The notes under the pieces are model-generated. The model saw nothing but the letters and a program-made list of their open reading frames with translations, made no database searches and was not told the DNA's origin. A program made the translations under genes and the position numbers. From a virus, in IMG/VR virus record IMGVR_UViG_3300033550_000002, positions 1-64,000 of that record: a DNA stretch of 64,000 nucleotides; one strand, given 5' to 3'. Within the stretch, counting starts at the first letter, position 1. Every line of letters starts with the position of its first letter. Shown one piece after another: positions 9,301-17,654 of the stretch.

Positions 9301-11566
9301 CAAGGCCAGCGGTGTCGTGGAGCGCTCGACGGACGTGCTGAAGGAGAACACGGTCGCGATCGGCGAGCAGACGAAGCAGTGGCTGCTGGACACCGCGCAG
9401 GCCGCCGCCTCGTCCTCGAAGCTGGCTGACGGCAGCAAGCGGAGCCAGGAGGCGCTGAAGCAGCTCGGGGACACGAGTGTCGACGTCGGCGACGTGCTGA
9501 CCCGGTCTCTGGACGACCCGAAGGGTGCGACGAAGGAACTCGACGACGCAATCAAGCAGCTTGAGAAGACGATGGAGACCGAGGTCAAGGGCGGCATCAT
9601 GCTCAACTCGGGTCCCCAGCTCAACGAGACGGGTGAGGCCGCCCGGCGCGCCCGGGACTTCCTGGAGGCCCTGCGCGAGACCGTGGGGGCCCAGGAGAGC
9701 GAGCTGACGAAGAACGCCCTGGCGGCCGACCTCCTGAAGAACGCCCTGGACGACACGGGCAAGGCGGCCACCTCGATGAGCGGCAACGTCAAGCTGGGCC
9801 GCGAGTCGCTGGAGGAGCTGGACACCACCGCCGAGGCCGCGCAGACCGCGATCGACGAGCTGGCGAAGACCTTCGAAGGGTTCGGTACTCCGCTCACCGC
9901 ATTCAAGGCGGCGGCCGAATCGGCCTTCGAGGGCGCGGCCGACGCGGTCGGCCAGTTCTCGCTGAAGTCGAAGGGCGGCCTGGACGCCTACCTCAAGGAA
10001 CTGGACAAGATCTCCAAGGCGCAGCGTGACTGGTCGGCGAATCTGATCAAGATCGCCACCACGCTCGGGCCGGACGTCGCGGAGCAGTTCCGCAAGCTCG
10101 GTCCGGAGGCCGCGCCCGCCCTGGCCGAGCTGGTCGACCTGTCGGCCGAGGAGCTGGAGAAGCTGGGGCCGCGCCTGCGGGAGATCGGCTCGACGGCGAC
10201 CAGCGACCTGGCCGCCTCGATCATCGCGAACTCCGGCAAGGTGGAGAACGCCTCGATCCAGACCCGGAAGATCATCGCCGACGTCTTCGGTAACGCGATC
10301 GACGAGGCCAAGACCGCCGAGGACTTCGCCAAGGTCTCCAACCAGTACAAGCTGCTGGTGGAACAGCTCAACAAGTCGAAGATCAAGATCGACATCACGG
10401 CCGACCAGGCGAAGGCGCTCGACTCCCTCGACAAGGTCCGGGTCTTCATCGACCTGCTCAACACCAAGAGCATCAAGCCGGACGTGGCCATCGACATCGT
10501 CGGCGCGCTCGGTGACCTGACGAAGCTCCAGACCCTGATCGCGGAGGCCCAGGCGTCGGGCAAGCTCGACGCGACCGGCAAGGCGAAGCTGGACTCGATC
10601 CTCTTCCAGGCCCAGCTCACCCAGCTCTCGACCCTCGTGAAGGGTCTCCAGTCGCAGGGCCAGTTCGACGCCAACGGCAAGGCGAAGCTGGACGACACGG
10701 AGACGCGGACCAAGGTCGAAGAGCTGAAGGAGTTCCTGCGGAGCCAGGAGGGTCAGGGCCTGCTGAACCCGAAGGGCAAGGCACAGCTCAGCGACACCGA
10801 CTACCGCGCCCAGATGCAGGCGCTCGCCACCGCGATCCTCGGCAAGGAGGCGGCCGGGGCGTTCGACGTGAACGGCGACGGCATCCTGAGCGACGACGAG
10901 TTCCTGAAGCTGCTGCGGGGCCTGGAGGCAGCGACCCGGGCGACCAACCGGGGCAAGCTCGACGTCAAGGGCAAGGCCGACATGGCCAACTACCGGGGCT
11001 TCACCGGGACCCTCGACAACATGGTCCAGTACGCCTACGACTCCGGCCGCGCGATTTCGCGGAACCTCTCGACGAGCGCCACGGTCTCGGTGGGCTACTA
11101 CTACTACCAGAAGAACAGCCCCCCGGCGACGGCCTACGCGGCCAGCGGCGGCTGGATTCACGGGCCCGGCGGACCGACCTCGGACTCGATTCCGGCGATG
11201 CTCTCCGACGGCGAGTTCGTGGTGAACGCGGCAGCGGCCCGGCGCTTCGGTGCCCTGCTCCAGGTCATCAACGGGAGCGGCGGCCAGGGCATGGCCGGTG
11301 TGGCCCGGATGCTCGGGATGAACCAGGGGCCGAAGCTGCGCCCCATCCAGCTCGCGACCAACACGGGATCGGCGATGATGAACCGGGGCCTCGTGCAGCA
11401 GGCGACCCCGGAGCCGATCACGGCGACGGCCGGACCGTTCACGCCGCAGTCCTCCGGCGGCCCCCGGAACGTCTTCAACATCAACAACATGTACCCGCAG
11501 GCGGAGCCCACGTCGATGACCATCAACCGTTCGCTCGCCTACGCGGCCACGATCAGCGGGGTGTGA
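6326..11566 (+). CDS. tail tape measure protein
   Basis: 1746 aa, the longest gene; its length sets tail length. GTG 6326 follows GGAGGT. Ala/Gln/Lys-rich coiled coil occupies about residues 60-260. Hydrophobic segments lie near 606-634 and 861-885. A conserved C-terminal motif, GGWIHGPGG then TSDSIPAMLSDGEFVVNA, lies near 1608-1635. Residues about 1410-1560 hold five repeats spaced about 33 residues, each with an EF-hand-like loop; one (DVNGDGILSDDEF, near 1514) is a nearly canonical calcium site. No peptidase or transglycosylase motif was seen. Confidence 0.95.
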   Translation: MATSFDATARINLDIRAFAQGAQAVTKQGGQMEKVFQNLNQVIGKVALVEDDLAKKLKASLTVYNQIISATKNYASAVQALSKNEQSGAKGAELMVKAFQQLRSALAQIAPLGEKEFQRIQRTIVLYERMAKVIQTLASAQKSMSSVTQNAITAEQKEAAARQKAAQAAAKQALDEQKLALAKERLAASTAASTQKMALEEQKLALAREKAAQAAQRSLTAEERTAQTRQRLVASNRQLDQSQVSVSSSTFALRNSIGQLEQGFQNLLNVVQKIPTAMASAAISQEQAFAQVARVVGEAEAASVGLLERFQEIAQSAPISFEEVARIGQLGAAIGVSEQNLGDFTDTIVKFSLTTGVASEEATILLGRIAQMQNVPISEIDQLGSAILALGTASAATDQEILRVNASIATVSNLFGLTAQETAGLSAALATLQVRPELSRGALTRVFNELTLAIADGGTELSKLGKVMNLTDEEVTRLFNNPAMRGEFLQQFIQGLSQFAGAGGDVQGVLRELGINAVRDIDVFSRLANNFDIVKESFERANTEFARGSELNRQSKGIYETTAAEIQNLSDAFQTLLANLGGPLAKALGGVASFIADEVLAPIAHLGPVIPILGTLVTVVTAAGAAWLIYQIALSKTISSMIAARELQKNLGVSTLNLRTAFKVFRGELDSTVAAETVMVNATRELAGTTQTLAGSLARSQAGMRAYAAAAESSALGLGTLSAATVAASRNMNTMFQAAATQRGVLTQLNTAGSATALAMTGISAANIKAADSQKRFADASGRFAGQTALAAGAVSGLNRSTVQTVPLLSGMSTNMQRAAQAGASLGSGFTVAGNAGRTAATAFTNVATTTTRVGLAARAASFAFGPWGLALTTIAILLGPMISDMAAFSSEGERIAASAMEATGGTQALANAIKADTETFKQTGQAYRTISISAKDMADATKRSAETARDSAKEQLRAIELVKGSSAELDKQAQGHDEGAQAASRYLREIDKASGVVERSTDVLKENTVAIGEQTKQWLLDTAQAAASSSKLADGSKRSQEALKQLGDTSVDVGDVLTRSLDDPKGATKELDDAIKQLEKTMETEVKGGIMLNSGPQLNETGEAARRARDFLEALRETVGAQESELTKNALAADLLKNALDDTGKAATSMSGNVKLGRESLEELDTTAEAAQTAIDELAKTFEGFGTPLTAFKAAAESAFEGAADAVGQFSLKSKGGLDAYLKELDKISKAQRDWSANLIKIATTLGPDVAEQFRKLGPEAAPALAELVDLSAEELEKLGPRLREIGSTATSDLAASIIANSGKVENASIQTRKIIADVFGNAIDEAKTAEDFAKVSNQYKLLVEQLNKSKIKIDITADQAKALDSLDKVRVFIDLLNTKSIKPDVAIDIVGALGDLTKLQTLIAEAQASGKLDATGKAKLDSILFQAQLTQLSTLVKGLQSQGQFDANGKAKLDDTETRTKVEELKEFLRSQEGQGLLNPKGKAQLSDTDYRAQMQALATAILGKEAAGAFDVNGDGILSDDEFLKLLRGLEAATRATNRGKLDVKGKADMANYRGFTGTLDNMVQYAYDSGRAISRNLSTSATVSVGYYYYQKNSPPATAYAASGGWIHGPGGPTSDSIPAMLSDGEFVVNAAAARRFGALLQVINGSGGQGMAGVARMLGMNQGPKLRPIQLATNTGSAMMNRGLVQQATPEPITATAGPFTPQSSGGPRNVFNINNMYPQAEPTSMTINRSLAYAATISGV

Positions 11567-11567
11567 G

Positions 11568-12410
11568 ATGGCGACCGCGTACTCGATCAACGGTTTCCTG
11601 ATCGGCGGCAACGCCGTCAGCACGGGCATCTACCTGATGGAGGGGACGGAGTACGCCCCGGCGCTCGCCCCGCGCCGTGCGGTCATCGAGGTGCCGAACA
11701 CGCACTACGCGATCCCCCAGTGGAACGACCCGCTCACCCAGATCACGATCGCCCTGAAGGTCCGCGTCTCCGGCTCCGACGCGGAGGACGCCGCCTCGCG
11801 GTGGAACACCCTGATGGGCCTGCTGGGGATGGGCACGAATCAGCCCATCACGCTCACCCGGCACCGGGGGTCCATCAGCGAGACCTGCGAGGCGCAGCTC
11901 GTCTCGATGGCGTCCCCCGACTTCTCGTGCCCGACGAGCCGGATCGACGCCACGATCATCTTCAGCTCCCCGCTGGGTGCCTGGCGGGGGCCGCAGACCG
12001 ACGTCGTCTTCTTCAACGGCGCGTCCAACACGCTTCCGAACGCACTCCTCTCCACGCTCCCCATCGCGGATTCCCTGCTGCTCCTGAAGGGTCCCTGCAC
12101 GTCTTTCGAGGTGACCGACAACACCTCCGACACCACCATCTTCTGGGGCGACGGAAGCTCGACGGTCAACTCCAGTCAGTGGCTCCTGATCGACCCCCGG
12201 TACATGCGCGCCCTCATCAAGACCTCTGCCAGCTTCAGCTTTTCGAGCGGTACCAACGTGACGGGTGCCCTCGAATTCCGGGACAACGGACCCCTCACCT
12301 TCACGTCACGCGGCTCCGGCGCTTTCGGGAACAGGACGGGCACTTTTGCCGTTACCACTGCTGGAGGAAACGCAGGAGTGACAGTCCGATCCCAGTACGC
12401 GGTGGTGTGA
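11568..12410 (+). CDS. distal tail (Dit-like) minor tail protein
   Basis: 280 aa, starting one base after the tape measure stop. It is beta-rich throughout. Position directly after the tape measure and before a large hub/fibre protein fits the distal tail protein, which forms a hexameric ring at the tail tip. No ribosome-binding site is separable from the upstream gene, so coupling is likely. Confidence 0.7.
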   Translation: MATAYSINGFLIGGNAVSTGIYLMEGTEYAPALAPRRAVIEVPNTHYAIPQWNDPLTQITIALKVRVSGSDAEDAASRWNTLMGLLGMGTNQPITLTRHRGSISETCEAQLVSMASPDFSCPTSRIDATIIFSSPLGAWRGPQTDVVFFNGASNTLPNALLSTLPIADSLLLLKGPCTSFEVTDNTSDTTIFWGDGSSTVNSSQWLLIDPRYMRALIKTSASFSFSSGTNVTGALEFRDNGPLTFTSRGSGAFGNRTGTFAVTTAGGNAGVTVRSQYAVV

Positions 12411-12411
12411 G

Positions 12412-15400
12412 ATGAGCGAGAACACGCTTCGGGTCCGATTCCGTGCGTACGCGCCGAACGGCGCTGCCATCGGCATACTGCCGCACCCGCTTTCCTGGGA
12501 AGCCGGTCTTCCCTTCAACGACATGTCGTCGCTGACGATGACGTACCCCGACGGCTCGGAAGCGGCGGAACTTCTCAAAACTCCGTGTGAAGTCGCACTG
12601 GAACTCCAGAATCCGAAGACCGGAAACTACAACGAGTACGCCGGGTGCCGGTTCATCAACATCAAGCGTTCCGCGAACCTGGCCCAGCGACCCCGCGTTC
12701 TCTCCTTCACGATGCCTTCCTACGGGTGGCAGCTCAAGAAGGTCCGCTGGCTCAGCAAGGATAATTCCCGGCTAAACAAGGAAAACCGGATCGTCTACAA
12801 GACGAACGTCGGTCCGGGGCAGATTCTGAAGGATGTGCTGGACGAGTCCAAGGACCGGCAGAACATCCCCGGAATGTCCTACACCTTCAATGGCTCGGTC
12901 GACTCCGCAGGTGCGGCCTGGACGACGCTCGTCTCCGGCGACTACGACCTCGGCCAGGACGCCTGGTCGGTGATCGACGCGTTCGCCCGTCAGGGCATCG
13001 CCGACTGGTGGTTCAACCAGCGCGAGTTCGAAATCTTCCGGCCGGACACCGTCCTGCGGCGCACGCTCGACACCGACACCGGCATCAACATCCACTCCAT
13101 GCTGGCCACGTCCGAGGAGCCGGTGGAGCGGACGTGGGAGGAGAACGCGGGCAGCCTCCTGGTCATCGGCGACACCCGCACGAGCAGGCTCCTCACGGCC
13201 AGCCCGGCCGCCGACCTCCCCTGGGGCCCCTGGGACGAGGCGTTCTCGGCCTCGGGTGTCACGAACAGCAGCTACCTCCAGATCATCGGCACGCGGATGC
13301 TCCAGACGAAGTACAAGTCCAGGGCGCAGTTCACCAAGCGCCTGATCTGGACGGAGGGGGCACCGGTACCACTGGCCGAGTACCGGCAGGGCGACTACAT
13401 CCGCGCGATGGACGACACCGGGTCGCAGAAGGCGTCCATGCGCATCCATCAGATCACCCTCTCGGGGGTCGATCCGTACGGCGTCTCCATCGCGCTCACG
13501 CTGAACGACCGGTTCACCGACCGGGCCCTCCAGACGGAGCGCTGGGTCAGCCGCATCACGGGCGGCGGAGGGCCCGTGGGCGGCGGCGGAACGGGGGCCG
13601 GGCAGTCCAAGCCGCCGCCGCCCGCACAGGACAGCACGCCGCCGAAGGTGCCCGTCGCACCGGCCGTGCAGAACACGCCGTACTTCTCCGACCTCGGAGA
13701 GCCGGTGGCGATGGCGGACGTCTCGTTCGAGGTCGTCACCGAGGACATTCTGGACAACGACATCGAGGTGGTCCGCTACAACGTCGCGGCCCGCCGGTCG
13801 GACCACAACTTCCAGCAGGCCCGCGTCGTCCAGGTTCCGCAGCCCGCGTCGCCCTCGACCGGCCAGCGCATCCACGGATTCGTCCCCCTGCTGGACTCCG
13901 GCTTCACGTACTACTTCTCGGTGCAGGCGATCCGCCTGAGTGGCTACACCTCGGACTGGACTTCCGAGGTCGCCCAGGTGATGGCGTACCCGAACGAGGC
14001 ACCCGAGATCCCGTCGGCACCCATCCTGTCCTCGAAGCTGAGCACGGTGAAGGCCGAGTGGAACGGCCTGGACGAGAACGGCCTGCCGTACGAGGCGTCG
14101 TTCCGCGAGATCCAGGTCGAGGCGTCCACGAACAACTCCACCTGGTTCCACGTCGGCGACATCTTCTCCCCCGGCTCCTCCGTCATCCTGTCGGGCAAGG
14201 GCGGGCTTCCCACCTGGAACGTCGGGAACACGGTCTACGTGCGCTTCCGGGCCCGGAACAGCGCGGCGGTCATCTCGGCACCCGGAGCCACCGCCTCGAC
14301 CGTCGTCCTGGGTGTCTCCGGCCCGGACATCGCCGCGAACACCATCACGGCGAACAACATCGCCGCCGGTACGATCACCGCCGAGAAGATCAAGGCCCAC
14401 AGCCTCTCGGTCGACGTGCTGGCCGTCGGCAACCCGAGCAATCTGTTCATCGACCCGGGCATGAACTCGGCGACGCTCAACGCCTTCCGCATCCAGACCG
14501 CCCAGAACTCCTCGGCGAGTGCGAACGTCTGGAGCGTGACGTCGGCGGGCAACATCCGCTTCGACCACAACTACACGGCGACGAACAACTACAGCCGGTT
14601 CAACCTGGTCAACAACGTCAACCTGGACTTCCCCACACAGGACTTCCCCGGGCCGACGGTGCCGAACGTGGAGTACCTGACCCCGGTCATCCGGCCGAAC
14701 TCGGCCGACGGCACGGCGGGCAACATCAAGGGGCGGATGACCATCACGGTCACCGGCTGGCCCGCGAGCCCCGGCAGCGCCTTCCTCTCCGTGGCCATCC
14801 TGCAACGCCAGTTCACGCGGAACGGCGTGAGTACGCAGTTCGCCGGAGTCATCCGGCAGGATTTCCAGATCACCGCGAACGGAACCTTCGTCGTCGAGTC
14901 GGTCAACGGTTCGGAAATTCCTGCCGACGTCGTCGGCATCATTCCGTACATCTACATCCGGTCCGAGAACAGCGTTTCTCCGAACGTGGCGATCGAATTC
15001 TCCGACATCGAGATCTGGCAGGAGAACTCGGTATTCATCGGTGACGGCCGGATCACCGCTCCGCTCATCCAGGCGGACGCCATCGACGTCAACCGGCTCC
15101 GCGCGGACGCGATCACCTCGAAGCACTCGATCCGCTCCGCGTACTACGAGATGGTCAGCCAGTCGGGCGCGGTCACGATCAAGATCACGGAGAACGCCAA
15201 CTTCTCCGGCCAGTCGGGCATCCGATGGGACGGCCTGATCCCTGCCGGAGGCTCCGGCCCCCGTATCTTCCAGGTGGACTCCGGCGGCTCCGGCGGATGG
15301 GACGCACGAGGGTTCGTCCTCTGCGGCCCCGAGCAGGTGACGAACTCCTCCGGCCGCGTCGACCTCCAGTTCGCGTACGGGATCGCGAACACCTACATGA

Positions 15401-15729
15401 AGCGGAGCTACGGCAGCGAGACCTTCGCCGTGCAGGGCATCTTCTGGGACACCTCGGTCGCCCGCTTCCGCATCGGCGGCATGTTCAACACGGGTCACTT
15501 CACGAACGACATGATCCGCTTCGACCGGCTGTCGTTCCAGAACGGCACGTACACCTACGGTGCCATCACCACGCGGCAGTACTACCCCATCCTCTGCCCG
15601 AACGCCAGCTCCACCCCGGTCACCTCGTCCATCCAGGATTTCCCGAATGGAACCACGAACGGCTTCCGGTACGTTTCCAGTGCAGGAACCGATGAGGTTT
15701 TCTTCATCCTCTGCTGCGGAACCCCGTGA
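12412..15729 (+). CDS. tail tip hub / receptor-binding fibre protein
   Basis: 1105 aa. Residues 1-380 resemble a hub (Tal/gp27-like) domain. A Gly/Pro-rich linker (about 383-412) leads to two probable fibronectin type III-like domains (about 415-640). A repetitive stretch (DIAANTITANNIAAGTITA, 645-665) is typical of phage side-fibre proteins at the fibre trimerisation region. The C-terminal 400 residues are beta-rich and likely bind the receptor. ATG 12412 overlaps the preceding stop region (GTGAGATG). Confidence 0.8.
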   Translation: MSENTLRVRFRAYAPNGAAIGILPHPLSWEAGLPFNDMSSLTMTYPDGSEAAELLKTPCEVALELQNPKTGNYNEYAGCRFINIKRSANLAQRPRVLSFTMPSYGWQLKKVRWLSKDNSRLNKENRIVYKTNVGPGQILKDVLDESKDRQNIPGMSYTFNGSVDSAGAAWTTLVSGDYDLGQDAWSVIDAFARQGIADWWFNQREFEIFRPDTVLRRTLDTDTGINIHSMLATSEEPVERTWEENAGSLLVIGDTRTSRLLTASPAADLPWGPWDEAFSASGVTNSSYLQIIGTRMLQTKYKSRAQFTKRLIWTEGAPVPLAEYRQGDYIRAMDDTGSQKASMRIHQITLSGVDPYGVSIALTLNDRFTDRALQTERWVSRITGGGGPVGGGGTGAGQSKPPPPAQDSTPPKVPVAPAVQNTPYFSDLGEPVAMADVSFEVVTEDILDNDIEVVRYNVAARRSDHNFQQARVVQVPQPASPSTGQRIHGFVPLLDSGFTYYFSVQAIRLSGYTSDWTSEVAQVMAYPNEAPEIPSAPILSSKLSTVKAEWNGLDENGLPYEASFREIQVEASTNNSTWFHVGDIFSPGSSVILSGKGGLPTWNVGNTVYVRFRARNSAAVISAPGATASTVVLGVSGPDIAANTITANNIAAGTITAEKIKAHSLSVDVLAVGNPSNLFIDPGMNSATLNAFRIQTAQNSSASANVWSVTSAGNIRFDHNYTATNNYSRFNLVNNVNLDFPTQDFPGPTVPNVEYLTPVIRPNSADGTAGNIKGRMTITVTGWPASPGSAFLSVAILQRQFTRNGVSTQFAGVIRQDFQITANGTFVVESVNGSEIPADVVGIIPYIYIRSENSVSPNVAIEFSDIEIWQENSVFIGDGRITAPLIQADAIDVNRLRADAITSKHSIRSAYYEMVSQSGAVTIKITENANFSGQSGIRWDGLIPAGGSGPRIFQVDSGGSGGWDARGFVLCGPEQVTNSSGRVDLQFAYGIANTYMKRSYGSETFAVQGIFWDTSVARFRIGGMFNTGHFTNDMIRFDRLSFQNGTYTYGAITTRQYYPILCPNASSTPVTSSIQDFPNGTTNGFRYVSSAGTDEVFFILCCGTP

Positions 15730-15735
15730 GGAACC

Positions 15736-16497
15736 ATGCCTGAAATCGAAGTGATCCGGCACGTCGTCCGGCCGCACCAGCACCGCAAGTCCGAGGAGTA
15801 CGACCCCTCCCAGGACATGCTGATCATCGTGCACAAGAACCCCAACGACCCTGACGATCCGACGGAGTTCGGGCACCACATGCGGATGGAAGGGCTGTCG
15901 TACCGCAAGGAGATGCTGGGCCTGGCCGAGTACGCGGACGTGATCGACCAGGAGATCCGGGACCTGGAGCGTTTCTACTTCTGGGACGCCCAGAAACATG
16001 CCGGGGCTCACCCGCTCGCGGACATCACCGAGCACTACTTCGAAGGCCCCCCGGAGCGCATGAGGAGCTTCGCGCCGGACTACCTGCTCGACCAGGCCGA
16101 CCAGCTCTCCGCCGTCGGGCGCATGACGACGGACGCCGCGATGCACATGGCGGCCGACGTCGTCCTCTCGGGCATCGCGGACGTCCGGAACTGCCTGGCG
16201 GCCAAGGAGGGGATGAAGTTCGCCTGCCGTGGCATGACGGGCCTCTCGCAGGACAGCGCGGAGAAGCGCGGCGTCGCGGTGGAGAGGATGGCCGCAGAGT
16301 CCTCGGGGGTGACCCTGAAGTCCACCAAGGGTCTCGACGACGTACGCCAGCTCCTGACCGACCGGGGTCACGAACTGGAGCCCAGCCGTGAGCGCTTCGT
16401 GGGGCACGCGCTCATGGAGTCCAATGTGCCCGCCCTGATGATGACCCGCGTGAAGCAGGCCGTCGAACGTCGCACCGGAAGGAAGCTCCCTTCATGA
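15736..16497 (+). CDS. putative minor tail protein, unknown function
   Basis: 253 aa, mostly helical and charged, with many histidines in the first 50 residues (VRPHQHRK, EFGHHMRMEG). ATG 15736 follows GAGGAACC. No domain was recognised. Its place after the fibre gene and tight spacing suggest a tail-tip or fibre-associated role, but it could be an assembly factor. It overlaps the next gene by 4 bp. Confidence 0.6.
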   Translation: MPEIEVIRHVVRPHQHRKSEEYDPSQDMLIIVHKNPNDPDDPTEFGHHMRMEGLSYRKEMLGLAEYADVIDQEIRDLERFYFWDAQKHAGAHPLADITEHYFEGPPERMRSFAPDYLLDQADQLSAVGRMTTDAAMHMAADVVLSGIADVRNCLAAKEGMKFACRGMTGLSQDSAEKRGVAVERMAAESSGVTLKSTKGLDDVRQLLTDRGHELEPSRERFVGHALMESNVPALMMTRVKQAVERRTGRKLPS

Positions 16498-16733
16498 GCA
16501 CCCCCGTCAACCTGGCCTCCGTCTCGTCGGACGACGTGATCTCGTCGTACCGCGAGCAGCTTGCCGACGCGCACCACCAGATCGCGGTGCTGACCGCCCA
16601 GCTCTCCAAGGCCATTCAGATCATGAGGCAGGACCAGCAGAATGAGCTGGCCATGCAGACCGGAGACCGAGGAGAGACCGATGGCCGTAACACAGGTACC
16701 GCCCAGCGGCTGGATGCCCAGTCTGACGGGTGA
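16494..16733 (+). CDS. small coiled-coil protein, unknown
   Basis: 79 aa, starting at ATGA overlapping the previous stop. Residues 15-50 form a likely coiled coil (REQLADAHHQIAVLTAQLSK). The Gly/Thr/Asp-rich tail is encoded in sequence that also holds the start of the next gene, so the two overlap by 53 nt in different frames. Confidence 0.5.
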   Translation: MSTPVNLASVSSDDVISSYREQLADAHHQIAVLTAQLSKAIQIMRQDQQNELAMQTGDRGETDGRNTGTAQRLDAQSDG

Positions 16734-17112
16734 CGTCCAGGCTCCGGCCGGAGCGTCGAGCGTGGGCGGGGTCCGGCTGACCGTGGCCTGGTCGGCGGAC
16801 CCGGTCGTCCTCGACGCCACGGTTCACCTCGGCGGCGTCGCGTTCACCAGCATGGGCGAGGCGCAGGCCAGCGGGAACGACCGGGTCTGGAGCTTCTACG
16901 GCCCCTCCCAGGTCGCTCCGGCGGCCGTCGCGGCCGGACTGTCCCAGGTGTCGAACGAGATGACGCCGGGCACCACGCTGACCGTCACCGCCGAGGGCGT
17001 GCAGCAGTTCTCGCCGGAGGGCGGCCTGGTTCCGGCGGGCGACCCGGTCGAGCTGGGCGTGCTCGAAGTCGTCACCTGGGAGGAGTGGCGGCGGCTCAAC
17101 GGCGGGGACTGA
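16681..17112 (+). CDS. putative minor tail protein, beta-sandwich
   Basis: 143 aa. ATG 16681 is chosen over upstream starts because GAGGAGAG lies 6-7 nt before it. The sequence is Val/Thr/Gly-rich and looks like an immunoglobulin-like or decoration domain. It is the last rightward gene of the structural block; its end overlaps the converging leftward gene by 17 bp. Confidence 0.55.
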   Translation: MAVTQVPPSGWMPSLTGDVQAPAGASSVGGVRLTVAWSADPVVLDATVHLGGVAFTSMGEAQASGNDRVWSFYGPSQVAPAAVAAGLSQVSNEMTPGTTLTVTAEGVQQFSPEGGLVPAGDPVELGVLEVVTWEEWRRLNGGD

Positions 17113-17611
17113 CCGGCAGCCCGCCCTTCGGGTACGCCGCCCGCAGGACCGGCAGGTAGTGGCGCTTGAACAGGAGCGTCACGGCGTGCCGGAGCGAGTC
17201 GCGCACGTGCCGCTGGTGGTGCTGGTGCCCGAGGTGGAGCCCCAGCGCCTCCAGGTGCTCGTCGGCGACCGTGTGCTTGGCTTCGCCGGGGAGCTGCGTG
17301 ACCACCTCGTGGAAGATCGAGCGGTCGTAAAGCATCTGCTCGATCCCGCCGATCACCCGGAGCGCCGTGGTGTCGGTCGACGCGGCCTCCGGGGTATTGC
17401 GGATGTGGAAGTCCTCGTACACGAGGATGTGCTTGCCGGGGTAGTCCAGCGTCCACTCGATGAGCTGCTGGGTCGGCGGGGCCTCCTTCGGTGCCTCGTA
17501 GGGGATCGTGGAGTAGTCCAGCAGCTTGAACTCCTCGGGCTGGACGTGCAGCAGGCTCAGGCCGCTGTCGCCGCCGGGGTCGACGGCGTGCAGGAAGTAG
17601 TCGTGAATCAT
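17096..17611 (-). CDS. RuvC-like Holliday junction resolvase / RNase H-fold nuclease
   Basis: 171 aa. The motif order fits RuvC-like resolvases: AVDPGGDSGLSLL with the first catalytic Asp near 11, VYEDF with Glu near 66, and HVRDSLRHAV with an acidic and a His residue near 137-141. It would cleave branched DNA during replication or before packaging. It lies downstream of the DNA polymerase in the leftward replication block. ATG 17611 has only a weak ribosome-binding site. Confidence 0.7.
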   Translation of the reverse strand: MIHDYFLHAVDPGGDSGLSLLHVQPEEFKLLDYSTIPYEAPKEAPPTQQLIEWTLDYPGKHILVYEDFHIRNTPEAASTDTTALRVIGGIEQMLYDRSIFHEVVTQLPGEAKHTVADEHLEALGLHLGHQHHQRHVRDSLRHAVTLLFKRHYLPVLRAAYPKGGLPVSPRR

Positions 17612-17654
17612 GCGCCGATTCTACGCTTTTTCATGACGACTTCCTGCGTTTCCG

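Noticed and set aside
8423-11629. Long antisense open frame (over 1000 codons) opposite the tape measure gene
   Set aside because: GC-rich third positions keep the opposite frame open; the translation is Arg/Gly/Leu-rich low complexity with no start signal, and the sense strand encodes a clear tape measure protein.
12772-16407. Antisense open frame of about 1200 codons opposite the tail fibre genes
   Set aside because: Same codon-bias artefact; no ribosome-binding site and no domain, while the sense strand is well supported.
17612-17654. 8-codon ATG frame (MKKRRIGA) before the RuvC-like gene
   Set aside because: Too short and without other support; mentioned only because it overlaps the next start.
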